Below, piece after piece: positions 17,945-27,042 of a stretch of 64,000 nt of DNA; positions within the stretch are counted from its first letter, which is position 1, and the number at the start of each line of letters is the position of its first letter. The translations under genes and the position numbers were made by a program. The DNA comes from JAQBDA01 sp963709875. Its GTDB lineage: Bacteria; Chloroflexota; Anaerolineae; Anaerolineales; UBA4823. The DNA lies in assembly GCA_963709875.1 (NCBI GenBank), contig CAVPYB010000010.1, positions 248,001 through 312,000 on the forward strand, read 5' to 3'. A model generated the notes under the pieces. The model saw only the letters and a list, made by a program, of their open reading frames with translations, had not been told where the DNA came from and made no database searches.

Positions 17945-19738
17945 TTAATCCGATCTCGGGTCGCAGCCGGTTATCTTGAAGCTGGCGATGCGCGTCTGCC
18001 AGCCGGCGACGCTGGAGGCTTGACCTTCAGCTGTGTAATACTCGTTGACATACCAGAAGGTGCAGTCGTCCACCGGATCGACGTTCATCGAGGTGTAGTC
18101 CCCCCAGCGCGAGTTTGTCGTTAGCTGAAGGCCGGTCCCGTCAATGACGATACCCTCACCCATTGGCATCTGACCCAGCGGGTCGCCTGCCATACGCCCG
18201 GTGTAGCGGATGCCGGGGTAAACATCGGTGCCGTTGACCACGCTGTAGCCCAGCGCCATATTGCCATCCCGGTCCTGGGCGATGCTGCCCATCCAGCGAT
18301 GGACGCCATCATCCGGGGCAAAGGTACCCTGCTGGTAGACCTCATAAGCACCACCCGTGCGCCTGATCTCGTACCAGCGCAAGCCGGCGATGCCGGGAAG
18401 CGCCTCCACCGATTGGTTGGTCACGAAGGACTCGTACTTCCCAAAGTTGCGGTAGGCCAGGCGCCACATCGGCCGCTGGCGGTACGACAGGATGTCCAGG
18501 TACTGGGCAGGATTTGTGATCCCGGGCTGCGGCAGGCAGTCACGCGAAGTAGGAGCGCAGGGGAAGACCGAATCGAACTCCGCCACAGGGAACGAGCCGG
18601 CGAATTCGAGCGAGGCTTCCGGATTGGCTTTCCACTTAATCGACAGCTCGAAGATATTCAGAGCGTCGAAGGGTGCGCCATATGAAGCCCCAGAATCCAT
18701 CGTACCGATGATTGGTGCGGGCACATGGTCTTGTGGACGCCGGTGACCGTCGATATCCGGCGGGAGCAAGCCGTCACCGATCAGGTGAAGCGGCACTTCT
18801 TCATAATCGAGGAAGAACTGCACCGCGCGCGCTTTGGGATTGCCAGAAATCATCTTGTTCTTTTCCAGCGCGTAAACGCTGATCCCGTACCCATCAATCA
18901 AGCCGAAATCACGCGTGGTCATGATATACGAATTGGTCCACACGCCGTACTTGGGATAATCGGGGAAGAAGTACCCGCCATCCGGATCGGGCTGTGTGAT
19001 GAATGCGTAGCGGTAGTATTCGCCAGTCGGGTCGGGTGTCTTCGAGATCGCCACGCAGTCGTAGAATGGCAGTGTGGGGTCATCGAAGCCGCGTGTGGTG
19101 AACTGGCTGAGGATCCAGCGGTTCACCAGCTGGTCATATACTACGATTGGGTCGCCGGAGGGGTCGGTGCAGTCTTCGACCGCAAAACCCGCCCACAAGT
19201 CCCCGATGGCAAACGGTCCGGAGAGCAGGTTGCCCTGCTTATCATAGACCGCAAATGCCAGGTTGACCATTTCTACATAATGGTTCGGTCCGACATCCCC
19301 GACCGGGTCGGGTGGGTTGACGCGGAAACCGAACAGGTTGAAGTTATCAGTATTGCTGATGCCTTCGAAGTTAGCCATCGGCTCCGGCATGGACGCAGCG
19401 CTGCTGGTGGCGGGCGCCGCGCGCAGCGCCTCGAACGCCTGCATGGCGCCATCGCCGGAAAAGCCCTGGTCTTTGACGACCGGACCGCGATCGGGGCGGA
19501 TATCCAGCGGCTCGTCCGAGAGTGCAAGCGGTGCTGAGCGGAGAGCAGCCTGTTGAGCGATCTCGCTCACCGGGCGTGAGACATCGAATGCCACCGCCTC
19601 CGAGAAGACCGGTTTTGGACCGGCAGCTTTAGTCTGGGGAGCGGCGGGTGCTGCGCCCACCGTCACCAAGAGCAGTGAGAGCACGATAAAAAGGTAAATC
19701 GACTTCCCGAAAACTTTCTTGATATTTCCCGAAATCAT
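17945..19738 (-). CDS. Large secreted protein of unknown function (paralogue of 46736-50291)
   Basis: A 597-residue exported protein. The N-terminus is KKVFGKSIYLFIVLSLLLVT followed by an AAPAAPQ cleavage region. The mature part has a string of motifs shared with the gene at 46736-50291: NPPDPVGDVGPNHYVEMVN, GDPIVVYDQL, PDPTGEYYRYA, FPDYPKYGVW, DILSYRQRPMWRLAYRN, HRWMGSIAQDRDGNMALGYS and GDYTSMNVDPVDDCTFWYVN. These blade-like repeats suggest a beta-propeller-like fold, but no enzyme motif is recognised. A GTG at 19741 and an ATG at 19738 are both possible; GGAG sits seven bases before the ATG. It is intact, unlike its paralogue. Confidence 0.8.
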   Translation of the reverse strand: MISGNIKKVFGKSIYLFIVLSLLLVTVGAAPAAPQTKAAGPKPVFSEAVAFDVSRPVSEIAQQAALRSAPLALSDEPLDIRPDRGPVVKDQGFSGDGAMQAFEALRAAPATSSAASMPEPMANFEGISNTDNFNLFGFRVNPPDPVGDVGPNHYVEMVNLAFAVYDKQGNLLSGPFAIGDLWAGFAVEDCTDPSGDPIVVYDQLVNRWILSQFTTRGFDDPTLPFYDCVAISKTPDPTGEYYRYAFITQPDPDGGYFFPDYPKYGVWTNSYIMTTRDFGLIDGYGISVYALEKNKMISGNPKARAVQFFLDYEEVPLHLIGDGLLPPDIDGHRRPQDHVPAPIIGTMDSGASYGAPFDALNIFELSIKWKANPEASLEFAGSFPVAEFDSVFPCAPTSRDCLPQPGITNPAQYLDILSYRQRPMWRLAYRNFGKYESFVTNQSVEALPGIAGLRWYEIRRTGGAYEVYQQGTFAPDDGVHRWMGSIAQDRDGNMALGYSVVNGTDVYPGIRYTGRMAGDPLGQMPMGEGIVIDGTGLQLTTNSRWGDYTSMNVDPVDDCTFWYVNEYYTAEGQASSVAGWQTRIASFKITGCDPRSD

Positions 19739-19886
19739 CACATCTCTCCTTTGGCAAAATTAGACATACTACCCAGTGTTGCAGTCCACCTCGTATGGTG
19801 GGGGGTGGTGGCGGTCAGACGATAGGCTCGACTCCTTTCTCGATATCGAATTCAGGACCAGTGCAGCAGGCGGGGAGGGGATGACT

Positions 19887-19911
19887 GGGTTGGCATCACC
19901 CATGCCAACCC
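19887..19911. repeat. 10-bp perfect hairpin in the intergenic region
   Basis: GGGTTGGCAT and ATGCCAACCC are separated by five bases. It lies in a 430-base gene-free stretch (19742-20167) between the start of the secreted-protein gene and the leader of the acs cluster. An open frame on the minus strand there (19769-20080) has no recognisable features. I see nothing else in this stretch. Confidence 0.5.
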
Positions 19912-20167
19912 GCCAGCAACCCTTGGAACTGCACAGCACTTGGATCTGGATTGGAAGAAAGACGGCAAAAATTGTTACTCCCACTATCCGAATTATAAGC
20001 CCTGTACGTGAGCCAATCAAATTAATGAAATAATTCACAAATCTACAGATCGGAACTCTGCCGTGCCCCACTCCCATCATCCCCTTCTCCCTGAGCCCTT
20101 ATCCCATATACAGATATTTGTCAAAAAACAAGACAACTAATCGCATAAAGATAGTTATAAATGTCAC

Positions 20168-20196
20168 TTGTTTAACCCATTACTCCCTGCTATAGT
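20168..20196 (+). promoter_or_regulatory. Candidate promoter of the acs leader RNA
   Basis: TTGTTT, a 17-base spacer, then TATAGT (five of six matches to the sigma-70 -10). Transcription would start near 20203, just before the structured region that ends in the terminator at 20424. Confidence 0.5.
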
Positions 20197-20202
20197 TATT
20201 TT

Positions 20203-20424
20203 TAAAGTACAAAATTGCCGGTAAAGACTTGCTATGGCGTGTTTTCGATCCAAACTCAGCCGGAATGACTGCCTGCTTGAAGCTGTTCTCAAGCGGGAAA
20301 GACGACTCTCCCGGTTGGGTATTAACCGTTGTAAGAAACTGCTGGTGAAGCAAATTACCACTCGCTGCAGGCAAACCATGCCCGGCAATGCCCCTGTGTG
20401 ATGCAGGGCGGCCGGGCATTTTTG
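20203..20424 (+). ncRNA. Candidate structured leader or riboswitch upstream of the CODH/ACS cluster
   Basis: A region of about 220 bases bounded by a good promoter and a rho-independent terminator, with no coding potential. ATTGCCGG (20214-20221) can pair with CCGGCAAT (20382-20389), closing a domain of about 160 bases. Inside are hairpins such as GCTTGA/TCAAGC (20275-20294). The 3' strand of the closing stem overlaps the 5' arm of the terminator (20378-20386), so the two structures exclude each other, as in attenuators and riboswitches. I tested it by eye against cobalamin, c-di-GMP, THF, lysine and T-box signatures and found no match. It could instead be a free-standing small RNA. Confidence 0.45.
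20378..20424 (+). terminator. Intrinsic terminator in the acs leader
   Basis: ATGCCCGGC (20378-20386) pairs with GCCGGGCAT (20411-20419); between them a smaller GCCC/GGGC hairpin stacks on top, and TTTTTG follows. It lies 90 bases before the first gene of the cluster, so read-through must be regulated or the genes start from the promoter at 20469. Confidence 0.8.
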
Positions 20425-20468
20425 TTATCGCAGGCGCTGTAACTGGCCTGTAAAACCAGAATGCTACA

Positions 20469-20497
20469 TTGAAAGTGACAAGTAAAAGATTGTTAAT
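20469..20497 (+). promoter_or_regulatory. Candidate second promoter of the acs cluster
   Basis: TTGAAA, a 17-base spacer, then GTTAAT, located after the terminator and just upstream of the ribosome binding site AAGGAG of the first gene. If real, the terminator at 20424 would end a separate small RNA rather than attenuate the operon. Confidence 0.35.
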
Positions 20498-20512
20498 CCA
20501 AGGAAGGAGACC

Positions 20513-20911
20513 ATGGAAAAATTTACACTTGATCTACCAACCATGTACGGCGACCACCATGTAGCTGAGGTGCGTCGGATCCTGTTCGAGCTCCCTGGCG
20601 TGGATGATGTGTACGCCAGCAGCGCCTTCCGGGCGGTGGAGGTCACCTACGATCCCGCCAAACTGACCCCCGAGGCCATCGAGGCGAAGTTGGATGAAGC
20701 CGGCTATTCTGGCGATCTGCCGGTGCCGGTGGAGATGGGGGCGGTGGCTGTGGAAGGCAACGGCGGGAAGCCTTTCTTCCGCCATACCGCCGTCTACGAG
20801 ACCACTCGCAGCGTGGTGAGCTTCGCTCAGCGGGTCAGCCACGAAGGGCGACCTCTCTGGCCCTGCCCGGGCATGGGACCCTTGCAGACGATCAAATCAG
20901 TGGAGGAATAA
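20513..20911 (+). CDS. HMA-like (heavy-metal-associated fold) protein preceding CODH
   Basis: A 132-residue protein. The first 70 residues follow the HMA/ferredoxin-like pattern of copper chaperones (EVRRILFELPGVDDVYASSA, then VEVTYDPAKLTPEAIEAKL). The usual GMxCxxC metal loop is replaced by TMYGDHH. The tail contains WPCPGMGPLQ. A strong AAGGAG precedes the ATG, and the next gene (CODH) starts three bases after its stop, so it belongs to the acs operon. A role in metal handling or cofactor insertion for the Ni enzymes is a reasonable guess, not shown by sequence. Confidence 0.75.
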   Translation: MEKFTLDLPTMYGDHHVAEVRRILFELPGVDDVYASSAFRAVEVTYDPAKLTPEAIEAKLDEAGYSGDLPVPVEMGAVAVEGNGGKPFFRHTAVYETTRSVVSFAQRVSHEGRPLWPCPGMGPLQTIKSVEE

Positions 20912-20914
20912 AAA

Positions 20915-22930
20915 ATGCCAAAAAAGAGAACATACGAAGAACAGAGCTCAGACCCAGCTGCACAGGAGATGCTGATCCGCGCCGACGAGCTGGGTATCGG
21001 CACCGCTTTCAGCCGTGCCGATGAGATGGTGCCCTGCAATATCGGCGGGGCAGGCATGTGCTGCAAGCTGTGCGGCATGGGACCCTGCCGCCTGACCAAG
21101 GACGGGCAGACCGGCGTGTGCGGCGCGACCATCGATACCATCCAGGCGCGCAATCTGATCCGCGCCATCGCCGCCGGCGGCAGCGGCACACTCCGACCAC
21201 GGCCGCGATATGGCCTTTACCCTCAAAGCGGTCGCCAACGGCGAGGCCGAAGGCTATGTGATCCGCGATGTCGCCAAGCTGCGCACCGTGGCCTCTTATT
21301 ACGATATCCCGATCGAGGACCGCTCCCCGCAAGAGATCGCCAACGATCTGGCCGACCTGTATATCGCCCAGTTCGGCCAGCAGAGGGGCGAAATCGTCCC
21401 GATAAAGCGCGCGCCTGCAAAGCGCCAGAAATTGTGGCGAGAGACAGGGTGTCATGCCGCGCGGCATCGACCGCGAGGTGGTCGAGGCGCTGCACCGCAC
21501 CCATATCGGCGACGACCAGGATCCCGAGCACATCCTGCAACCACGCCATCCGCACCTCGCTGGCGGATGGCTGGGGCGGCAGCATGATCGCCACCGATGT
21601 CTCCGACATCCTGTTCGGCACACCGGCCCCCATTCTGGGCCAGGCCAACCTGGGCGTGCTCAAGGACGATATGGTCAACGTGGTCGTGCACGGCCACGAG
21701 CCGACCCTCAGCCAGATGATTGTGGCTGCCTCGCAGGACCCGGAGATCATCGAATATGCCAAGGCGGCCGGCGCGAAGGGCGTCAACCTGTCCGGCATCT
21801 GCTGCACTGCCAACGAAATCCTGATGCGCCAGGGCATCCCCGCGGCGGGCAACTTCCTGCACCAGGAACTGTCCATCCTGACCGGCGCGGTTGAAGCGAT
21901 GGTCGTCGATGTGCAGTGCATCATGCAGGCGCTGGTCGACCTGGCCAGCAATTTCCACACCCAGATCATCACCACCTCGCCCAAGGTGCAGCATCAAAGG
22001 CGCGACGCATATCGAGTTCGACGAGCACAAAGCGCTGACCATCGCCAAGGAGATCCTCAAAACCGCCATCGACAACTACAAGAACCGCGGCGACACGCAC
22101 ATCCCGCAGATCGAGGAAGACCTGATCCCCGGCTTCTCTCACGAATACATCAACTACATGCTGGGCGGCACCTACCGGGCTTCCTTCCGCCCGCTGAATG
22201 ACGCCATCATGTCCGGGCGTATCCGCGGCGTGGCTGCCATCGTCGGCTGCAACAACCCGCGCAGCCAGCAGGACTATCTGCACACCTACGTCACCAAGGA
22301 GCTGCTCAAGCAGGATGTGCTGATCGTCGAGACCGGCTGCGGCGCGATCGCCAGCGCCAAGCTGGGCTTGCTGCTCGGTGAAGCCGGTCTGGATCAGGTC
22401 GGCCCGGGTCTGCGCGAAGTCTGCGAGACGGTCGGCATCCCGCCGGTGCTGCACATGGGCTCCTGCGTGGACAACAGCCGCATCCTGACCGTGCTGACCC
22501 AGATGGTCGAAGAAGGCGGTCTGGGCGATGACATCGACCAGGTTCCGGCCGTCGGTCTGGCGCCGGAATGGATGAGCGAGAAAGCGCTGTCGATCGGCAC
22601 CTACTGCGTCGCCTCTGGCGCCTACGTCATCTTCGGCGGCTCTTCACCCGTCAGCGGCATGCCCGACCGGGTTGCCGACAGCGACATCGTGCTCAAGTAC
22701 ATCAGCGAAGGCTGGGAGAACCTGTACGGCGGCAAGCTGGAATTCATCGACGACCTGGATGAGATGATCCGGCAACTCTGGAACATATCGATAAGAAACG
22801 CGCCGCCCTGGGTCTGCCGGAGTACGACCCGGAGCGCTTCGGCCGCAGCGGCGATGCCCGCATGCTGGAGCTCGAAGAGCTGCCGCTGGAAGAACGCCGC
22901 GCAGCACTCTACGGCGTGGCAGCCGACTGA
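20915..22930 (+). CDS. acsA: Carbon monoxide dehydrogenase, Ni-Fe catalytic subunit (several frameshifts)
   Basis: Nickel CO dehydrogenase that reduces CO2 to CO for acetyl-CoA synthesis. The N-terminal cysteine set for the B and D clusters is clear: Cys41, 49, 50, 53, 58 and 69 (MCCKLCGMGPCRL). Further on are SGICCTANEILMRQG, VETGCGAIASAKLG and PPVLHMGSCVDNSRI, regions that hold C-cluster ligands. The gene is split over frames with shifts near 21190, 21440, 21540, 21990 and 22780. At 21440, 21540 and 21990 removing one base restores the family sequence (for example ETGVMPRGIDREVVEAL). The rebuilt length of about 670 residues fits the CooS/AcsA family. The stop is TGA at 22928 in the frame ending LYGVAAD. 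It would be inactive as written, but error is more likely than decay. Confidence 0.93.
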
Positions 22931-22949
22931 TAGCAGGACTGGAGGAACA

Positions 22950-25247
22950 ATGTCCCGATATATTGCAACACGAGCGATCCGCGGCGCTAATGCCCTGGTT
23001 ACCGAAGCGGAGCTGATGCTCAACAAAGCCCTGCTGGAGAAAGGGCCAGATACCCCGGTCGCATTTCCCAATACGGCCTATTACCTGCCGCTGATCCACG
23101 GCATGACCGGCATCGCGGTCGAGAACCTGGGCCAGCTCCAGCCGGTCATCGAGCACGCCCGCGAGCTGCTGCACCCGCTGCCCTCCGAGCGACACTGGAC
23201 GCCCTACCTGGGCGAGACGCTGGACAGCGGCATGGCGACCCTGCTGGCCGCCGAGACGATCGAAGCGGTCCGCTTTATCTACGACCTGCAGCCCGAGCCG
23301 ATGCCCGGATTTCAGCCTGGCTGGCGGCACGGCCTTCACCAGCCCGGATAACGGCAATGGCGCCGGATGGCATGGTATGGGCACCTCAACGGCCCGATCG
23401 ATGACATCCAGCTGCGCTCGTGGGGCATCCAGCTCGTGGACGGGCGTATGCCCGGCTTTGCGGCCATCGTCGGCGCGGCCAAATCCAACGAGGTTGCGGT
23501 GAAGATCGTGCGCGAGCTGCAGCGCCGCAACATCCTGACCTTCCTGTCCGGCAATGTCAACGGGCGCAGCATCATCCACCAGCTTGATCGAAGAAGGCGT
23601 GGAGCTGGGTTACGACACCTACACCGTGCCCTTCGGCACGGATACCCTCAGCGCGATCTACGCGTTGGGCTTCGCCACCCGCTCGGCGCTGACCTTCGGC
23701 GGTCTGAAGGCCGGGCAGGCGCGCGAGATCCTGATGTACAACAAGGAGCGCGTCTTCGCCTTTGTGCTGGCACTGGGTGAAGTGGACGACCTGAAGTATG
23801 CCGCGGCAGCCGGTGCGATCAACTTCGGCTTCCCGGTCATCGCCGATACGGTCATCCCCGAGATCCTGCCCACCGGTGTGACCACCTACGAGCACGTTGT
23901 CAGCATGCCCTTCAACGAGATCGATGGCAAAGACGATCTGGAGCGCGCCGAGCGGCTGGTGCAGAAGTGCATCGAAGTGCGCGGCGTCAAGGTGAAGGTC
24001 TCCGATGTGCCGGTGCCGGTGCCGTATGGCTCGGCATTCGAAGGCGAGGTGGTGCGCAAGGCCGATATGCGCGTCGAGTTCGGCGGCAAGCACTCGCGCT
24101 GCTTCGAATACCTGTACATGGCTCCCCTGGACGATGTGACCGACGGCAAGGTGGAAGTGATCGGTCCGGACTTCGCCGAGATCGACCCGCAGGGCAGCAT
24201 GGACATGGGCATCGTGGTCAAGGTCGCCGGACGGCAGATGCAGGAAGACTTCGAGCCGGTGCTTGAGCGCCAGATCCACTACTTCGTCAACGGCGCTTCC
24301 GGCATCCAGCACATCGGCCAGCGCGATATCGCCTGGATCCGCATCTCGAACAGTGCCTCCGATAAAGGCTTCAACCTGGAGCACTTCGGCAAGATCCTGC
24401 ATGCCCGCTTCCACTCCGATTTCGGCGCCATCGTCGATAAGGTGCAGGTGACCATCTATCACCGACCCGGAGAAGCTACGCAGAATGGCTGGCCGAAGCG
24501 CGCGCAGGCCTATGACTACCGCAACAAGCGCCTGGCCGACCTGACCGATGACCGGGTGGATGAGTTCTACTCCTGCACGCTGTGCCAGTCTTTCGCCCCC
24601 AACCACGTGTGCATTGTCAGCCCGGAGCGACTGGGGCTGTGCGGGGCATACAACTGGCTGGACTGCAAGGCGTCCTTCAGCATCAACCCCACCGGTCCCA
24701 ACCAGCCTATCAAGCTGGGTAAGCTGGTCGATGCCTCAAAAGGCTACTGGGACTGGCACGAACGACTATGCCAAGATCGGCTCGCACGGTGTGGTGGAAG
24801 AGGTCTCCATGTACTCGATCATGGAGAACCCGATGACCGCCTGCGGCTGCTTCGAGTGCATCGTGATGCTCATCCCAGAAGCCAACGGCGTGATGGTCGT
24901 CAGCCGTGAAGATACCAGCATGACCCCGGCGGGAATGACCTTCAGCACGCTGGCTGGCATCGCCGGTGGCGGTCTGCAGACGCCGGGTGTGATGGGTGTC
25001 GGCAAGTTCTACCTGATCAGCCCCAAGTTCATCTCATGCCGACGGCGGCTTCAAGCGCGTGGTGTGGATGAGCAGCGTGCTCAAAGAGAGCATGGCAGAG
25101 GAGTTCCAGGCGGTCGCCGAGCGGGAAGGTGACCCCGACCTGCTTGACAAGATCGCCGACGAGCGCAATGCCACCAGCGTAGATGAGCTGCTGGCCTGGA
25201 TGGAGGAGCAGAACCATCCAGCGCTGGTCATGGACCCAATGTTCTAA
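22950..25247 (+). CDS. acsB: Acetyl-CoA synthase catalytic subunit (several frameshifts)
   Basis: Joins CO, a corrinoid-bound methyl group and CoA into acetyl-CoA at the A-cluster. The start has an excellent GGAGG and lies 19 bases after acsA. A-cluster cysteines lie in FYSCTLCQSF, GLCGAYNWLDC and TACGCFECIVML, exactly as in bacterial ACS. Shifts occur near 23318, 23372, 23585, 24760 and 25035; at 23585, 24760 and 25035 one surplus base explains the break (for example NDYAKIGSHG after GYWDW). Rebuilt length is about 765 residues, as expected for the bacterial one-subunit enzyme with its N-terminal CODH-docking domain. Confidence 0.94.
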
Positions 25248-25254
25248 CCCCGAG

Positions 25255-25357
25255 GACAGGGGATAAGGGAAATGGGATAAGGGATAGCGCCTAACATCGA
25301 AGCTGCATCGCATGGCTAACCCTTATCCCCACTCACCTTATCCCTTGTCCCTTACCA
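25255..25357. repeat. Imperfect palindrome built of GGATAAGGG units
   Basis: Two GGATAAGGG-type units on the left face two CCTTATCCC-type units on the right, around about 35 unrelated bases. The inner pair GGGATAAGGG/CCCTTATCCC is perfect. It fills the gap between acsB and the CBS-protein gene and has no T run, so it looks like a dispersed repeat rather than a terminator. Confidence 0.6.
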
Positions 25358-25385
25358 TCAAACACACAGCCTCCCCTTGCGCCAT

Positions 25386-25895
25386 ATGCCGCCCATCACG
25401 CACAGGTTAGTTCGAGATTTGATGACAGTCGGCGTGCCAACCTGTGCACCGGATACACTGCTCAGCGACCTGGCGCGCCTGTCTCTTGAAAAAGGGTTCG
25501 AAGCGTTTGTGGTGATGGAAGATGGTCATGCATTGGGTGTGGTCGGAGAGCGCGAGATGGCGGCGGGAAGCACCAGCGAAGAGGTGGACACCCTACTGGC
25601 TGAGCAGGTCATGCACGAGGGCGTACCGCAGGTTCCGCCGGATATCCCCCTGTCCGCGGCCGCGCTGTTGATGGGTGACCTGGGCGTGCAAACCTTATTC
25701 TTGATGCACCATGCCGGCGGCATCGAATATCCGGCTGCTTACATATCCTACCGGCATTTCGTACGCCTGCTGGCGGCCGAATCTGATGACGACCTGAGCG
25801 ACCTGGGTATCTACGCCGACCGCCAGCCACCCTTAGAAGAGTATATCCAGCGCAGGGATGATGCCCGCCGGCGTGCAGCCAGAAAGACAGCTTGA
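25386..25895 (+). CDS. CBS-domain protein in the acs cluster
   Basis: A 169-residue cytoplasmic protein with CBS-type motifs: VRDLMTVGVPTCAPDTLLSD and ALGVVGEREM in the first half, LAEQVMHEGVPQVPPDIPLS in the second, together one CBS pair. Such pairs bind adenine nucleotides or S-adenosyl compounds and sense energy state. The ATG at 25386 is preferred over a TTG at 25377. It sits between acsB and acsD in the same direction, so an energy-linked regulatory role in acetyl-CoA synthesis is plausible but inferred. The C-terminus is highly basic (RRDDARRRAARK). Confidence 0.75.
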   Translation: MPPITHRLVRDLMTVGVPTCAPDTLLSDLARLSLEKGFEAFVVMEDGHALGVVGEREMAAGSTSEEVDTLLAEQVMHEGVPQVPPDIPLSAAALLMGDLGVQTLFLMHHAGGIEYPAAYISYRHFVRLLAAESDDDLSDLGIYADRQPPLEEYIQRRDDARRRAARKTA

Positions 25896-25972
25896 AGGAA
25901 ACATAAAACAGTCTGTAAATAAATATTTGCCTATACCAACGATCTGGAATCATGACCAAGGAGTAACAGCCT

Positions 25973-26947
25973 ATGCCAGTTGAAATCCCTAAAGAACAAT
26001 GGCCTGGAAGCGTGCGCACTGTGACGATCGGCGCAACCTCCGCCGATGGCGGCAGCCGCACGCAGGCGGTAACGGTCGGCGGCGAGAAGGCGATGCCTTT
26101 CATGCACTTCGAAAGCCAGGTGCCGAATCCCCCCCTGGTAGCGATGGAGATCAAAGACCACCGTCCGGAGGATTGGTCGCCGCTGCTGCTGGAGACCTGG
26201 AAGGACGTCGTCGATGACCCTGCCGGGTGGGCCAAGGCTGCTGAGGCAGCCGGCGCCGACCTGATCGTTCTGGCGCTCAGCCCGACCGATGCGGATGGGA
26301 ACCCCACCACACCCGAGCAGGCGGTCAAGTCTGTCAAGGATGTGCTGGCTGCCAGCGGGCTGCCTCTGATCGTCTTTGGGCCGGGACAGGCAGAGCTGGA
26401 TAACGCCCTGCTGGTGCCCGTTGCTGAGGCAACCAAGGGCGAACGCCTGGTGCTGGGTATCTGCGAAGACAAGAACTACCGCACAATCGTCGCAACAGCC
26501 ATGGCAAACGACCATCTGGTGACCGCCCGATCGCCGATGGATGTCAACCTGGCCAAGCAGCTCAACATTCTGATCAGCGATATGGGCATGCCGCTGGACC
26601 GCATCCTGATGGATCCCACCACCGGCGCGCTGGGCTACGGCATCGAGTATGGCTTTTCAGTCATGGAGCGCCTGCGCCTGGCTGCCTTGCAAGGCGACAG
26701 CATGACCCAGTTCCCGATGATCGTCACCCCCGGTTTCGAGACCTGGAAGACCAAGGAATCGAAGGTCGGCGAGGGCGTCCCGGAAGCCTGGGGCGACTGG
26801 CTGCAGCGTGCGATCAACTGGGAAGTGCTTACCACCGTGACCCTGCTCGAATCGGGCGCCGATATCGTCGTGCTGCGCCACCCCGAGAGCGTCAGCCAGG
26901 TGAAAGCTGCCATCGCAGACCTGATGGCAGTACCAGAAATTGCTTAA
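25973..26947 (+). CDS. acsD: Corrinoid iron-sulfur protein, small subunit (CODH/ACS delta)
   Basis: Small subunit of the corrinoid/Fe-S protein that carries the methyl group from methyl-tetrahydrofolate to ACS. It is intact at 324 residues with a TIM-barrel family pattern: MHFESQVPNPPLVAMEI near the start, LNILISDMGMPLDRILMDPT in the middle and YGIEYGFSVMERLRL after it. A GGAGT ribosome binding site precedes the ATG. It is separated from acsC by an inverted repeat (26948-27020). Confidence 0.93.
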   Translation: MPVEIPKEQWPGSVRTVTIGATSADGGSRTQAVTVGGEKAMPFMHFESQVPNPPLVAMEIKDHRPEDWSPLLLETWKDVVDDPAGWAKAAEAAGADLIVLALSPTDADGNPTTPEQAVKSVKDVLAASGLPLIVFGPGQAELDNALLVPVAEATKGERLVLGICEDKNYRTIVATAMANDHLVTARSPMDVNLAKQLNILISDMGMPLDRILMDPTTGALGYGIEYGFSVMERLRLAALQGDSMTQFPMIVTPGFETWKTKESKVGEGVPEAWGDWLQRAINWEVLTTVTLLESGADIVVLRHPESVSQVKAAIADLMAVPEIA

Positions 26948-27020
26948 TCTCACCGCAGAGCCGCAGTGATGGTGGAGTTTTATAAAAATCTCAGCGTGCT
27001 TCGCGTCTCTGCGGTGGAAT
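26948..27020. repeat. CACCGCAGAG...CTCTGCGGTG inverted repeat
   Basis: The ends CACCGCAGAG and CTCTGCGGTG face each other across about 50 bases in the gap between acsD and acsC. Related sequences occur at 30349-30515, 38085-38190 and 52512-52546. The family is a short non-coding repeat that has entered operon gaps. Confidence 0.7.
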
Positions 27021-27042
27021 AAGATTTGGGAGAAAAAAATAT

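Noticed and set aside
18725..19537. Plus-strand frame of 270 codons opposite the secreted protein gene
   Set aside because: No motifs and no ribosome site; the minus-strand gene has a paralogue in the same window.
19769..20080. Minus-strand frame of 103 codons upstream of the secreted protein
   Set aside because: Odd composition, no family resemblance and no good ribosome site.
20203..20424. Cobalamin riboswitch before the corrinoid-using acs genes
   Set aside because: The conserved cobalamin-riboswitch core segments are missing; only the general layout fits a switch.
23572..24606. Open frame of 344 codons antisense to acsB
   Set aside because: The plus strand encodes unmistakable acetyl-CoA synthase here; the antisense product is rich in His, Val and Asp in the manner of shadow frames.
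20915..25247. Programmed ribosomal frameshifting in acsA and acsB
   Set aside because: Too many sites, no repeated slippery sequence or stimulatory stem, and the same kind of shift occurs in unrelated genes.
25255..25357. Terminator between acsB and the CBS gene
   Set aside because: The inverted repeat is imperfect, widely spaced and lacks a T run; it looks like a dispersed repeat.
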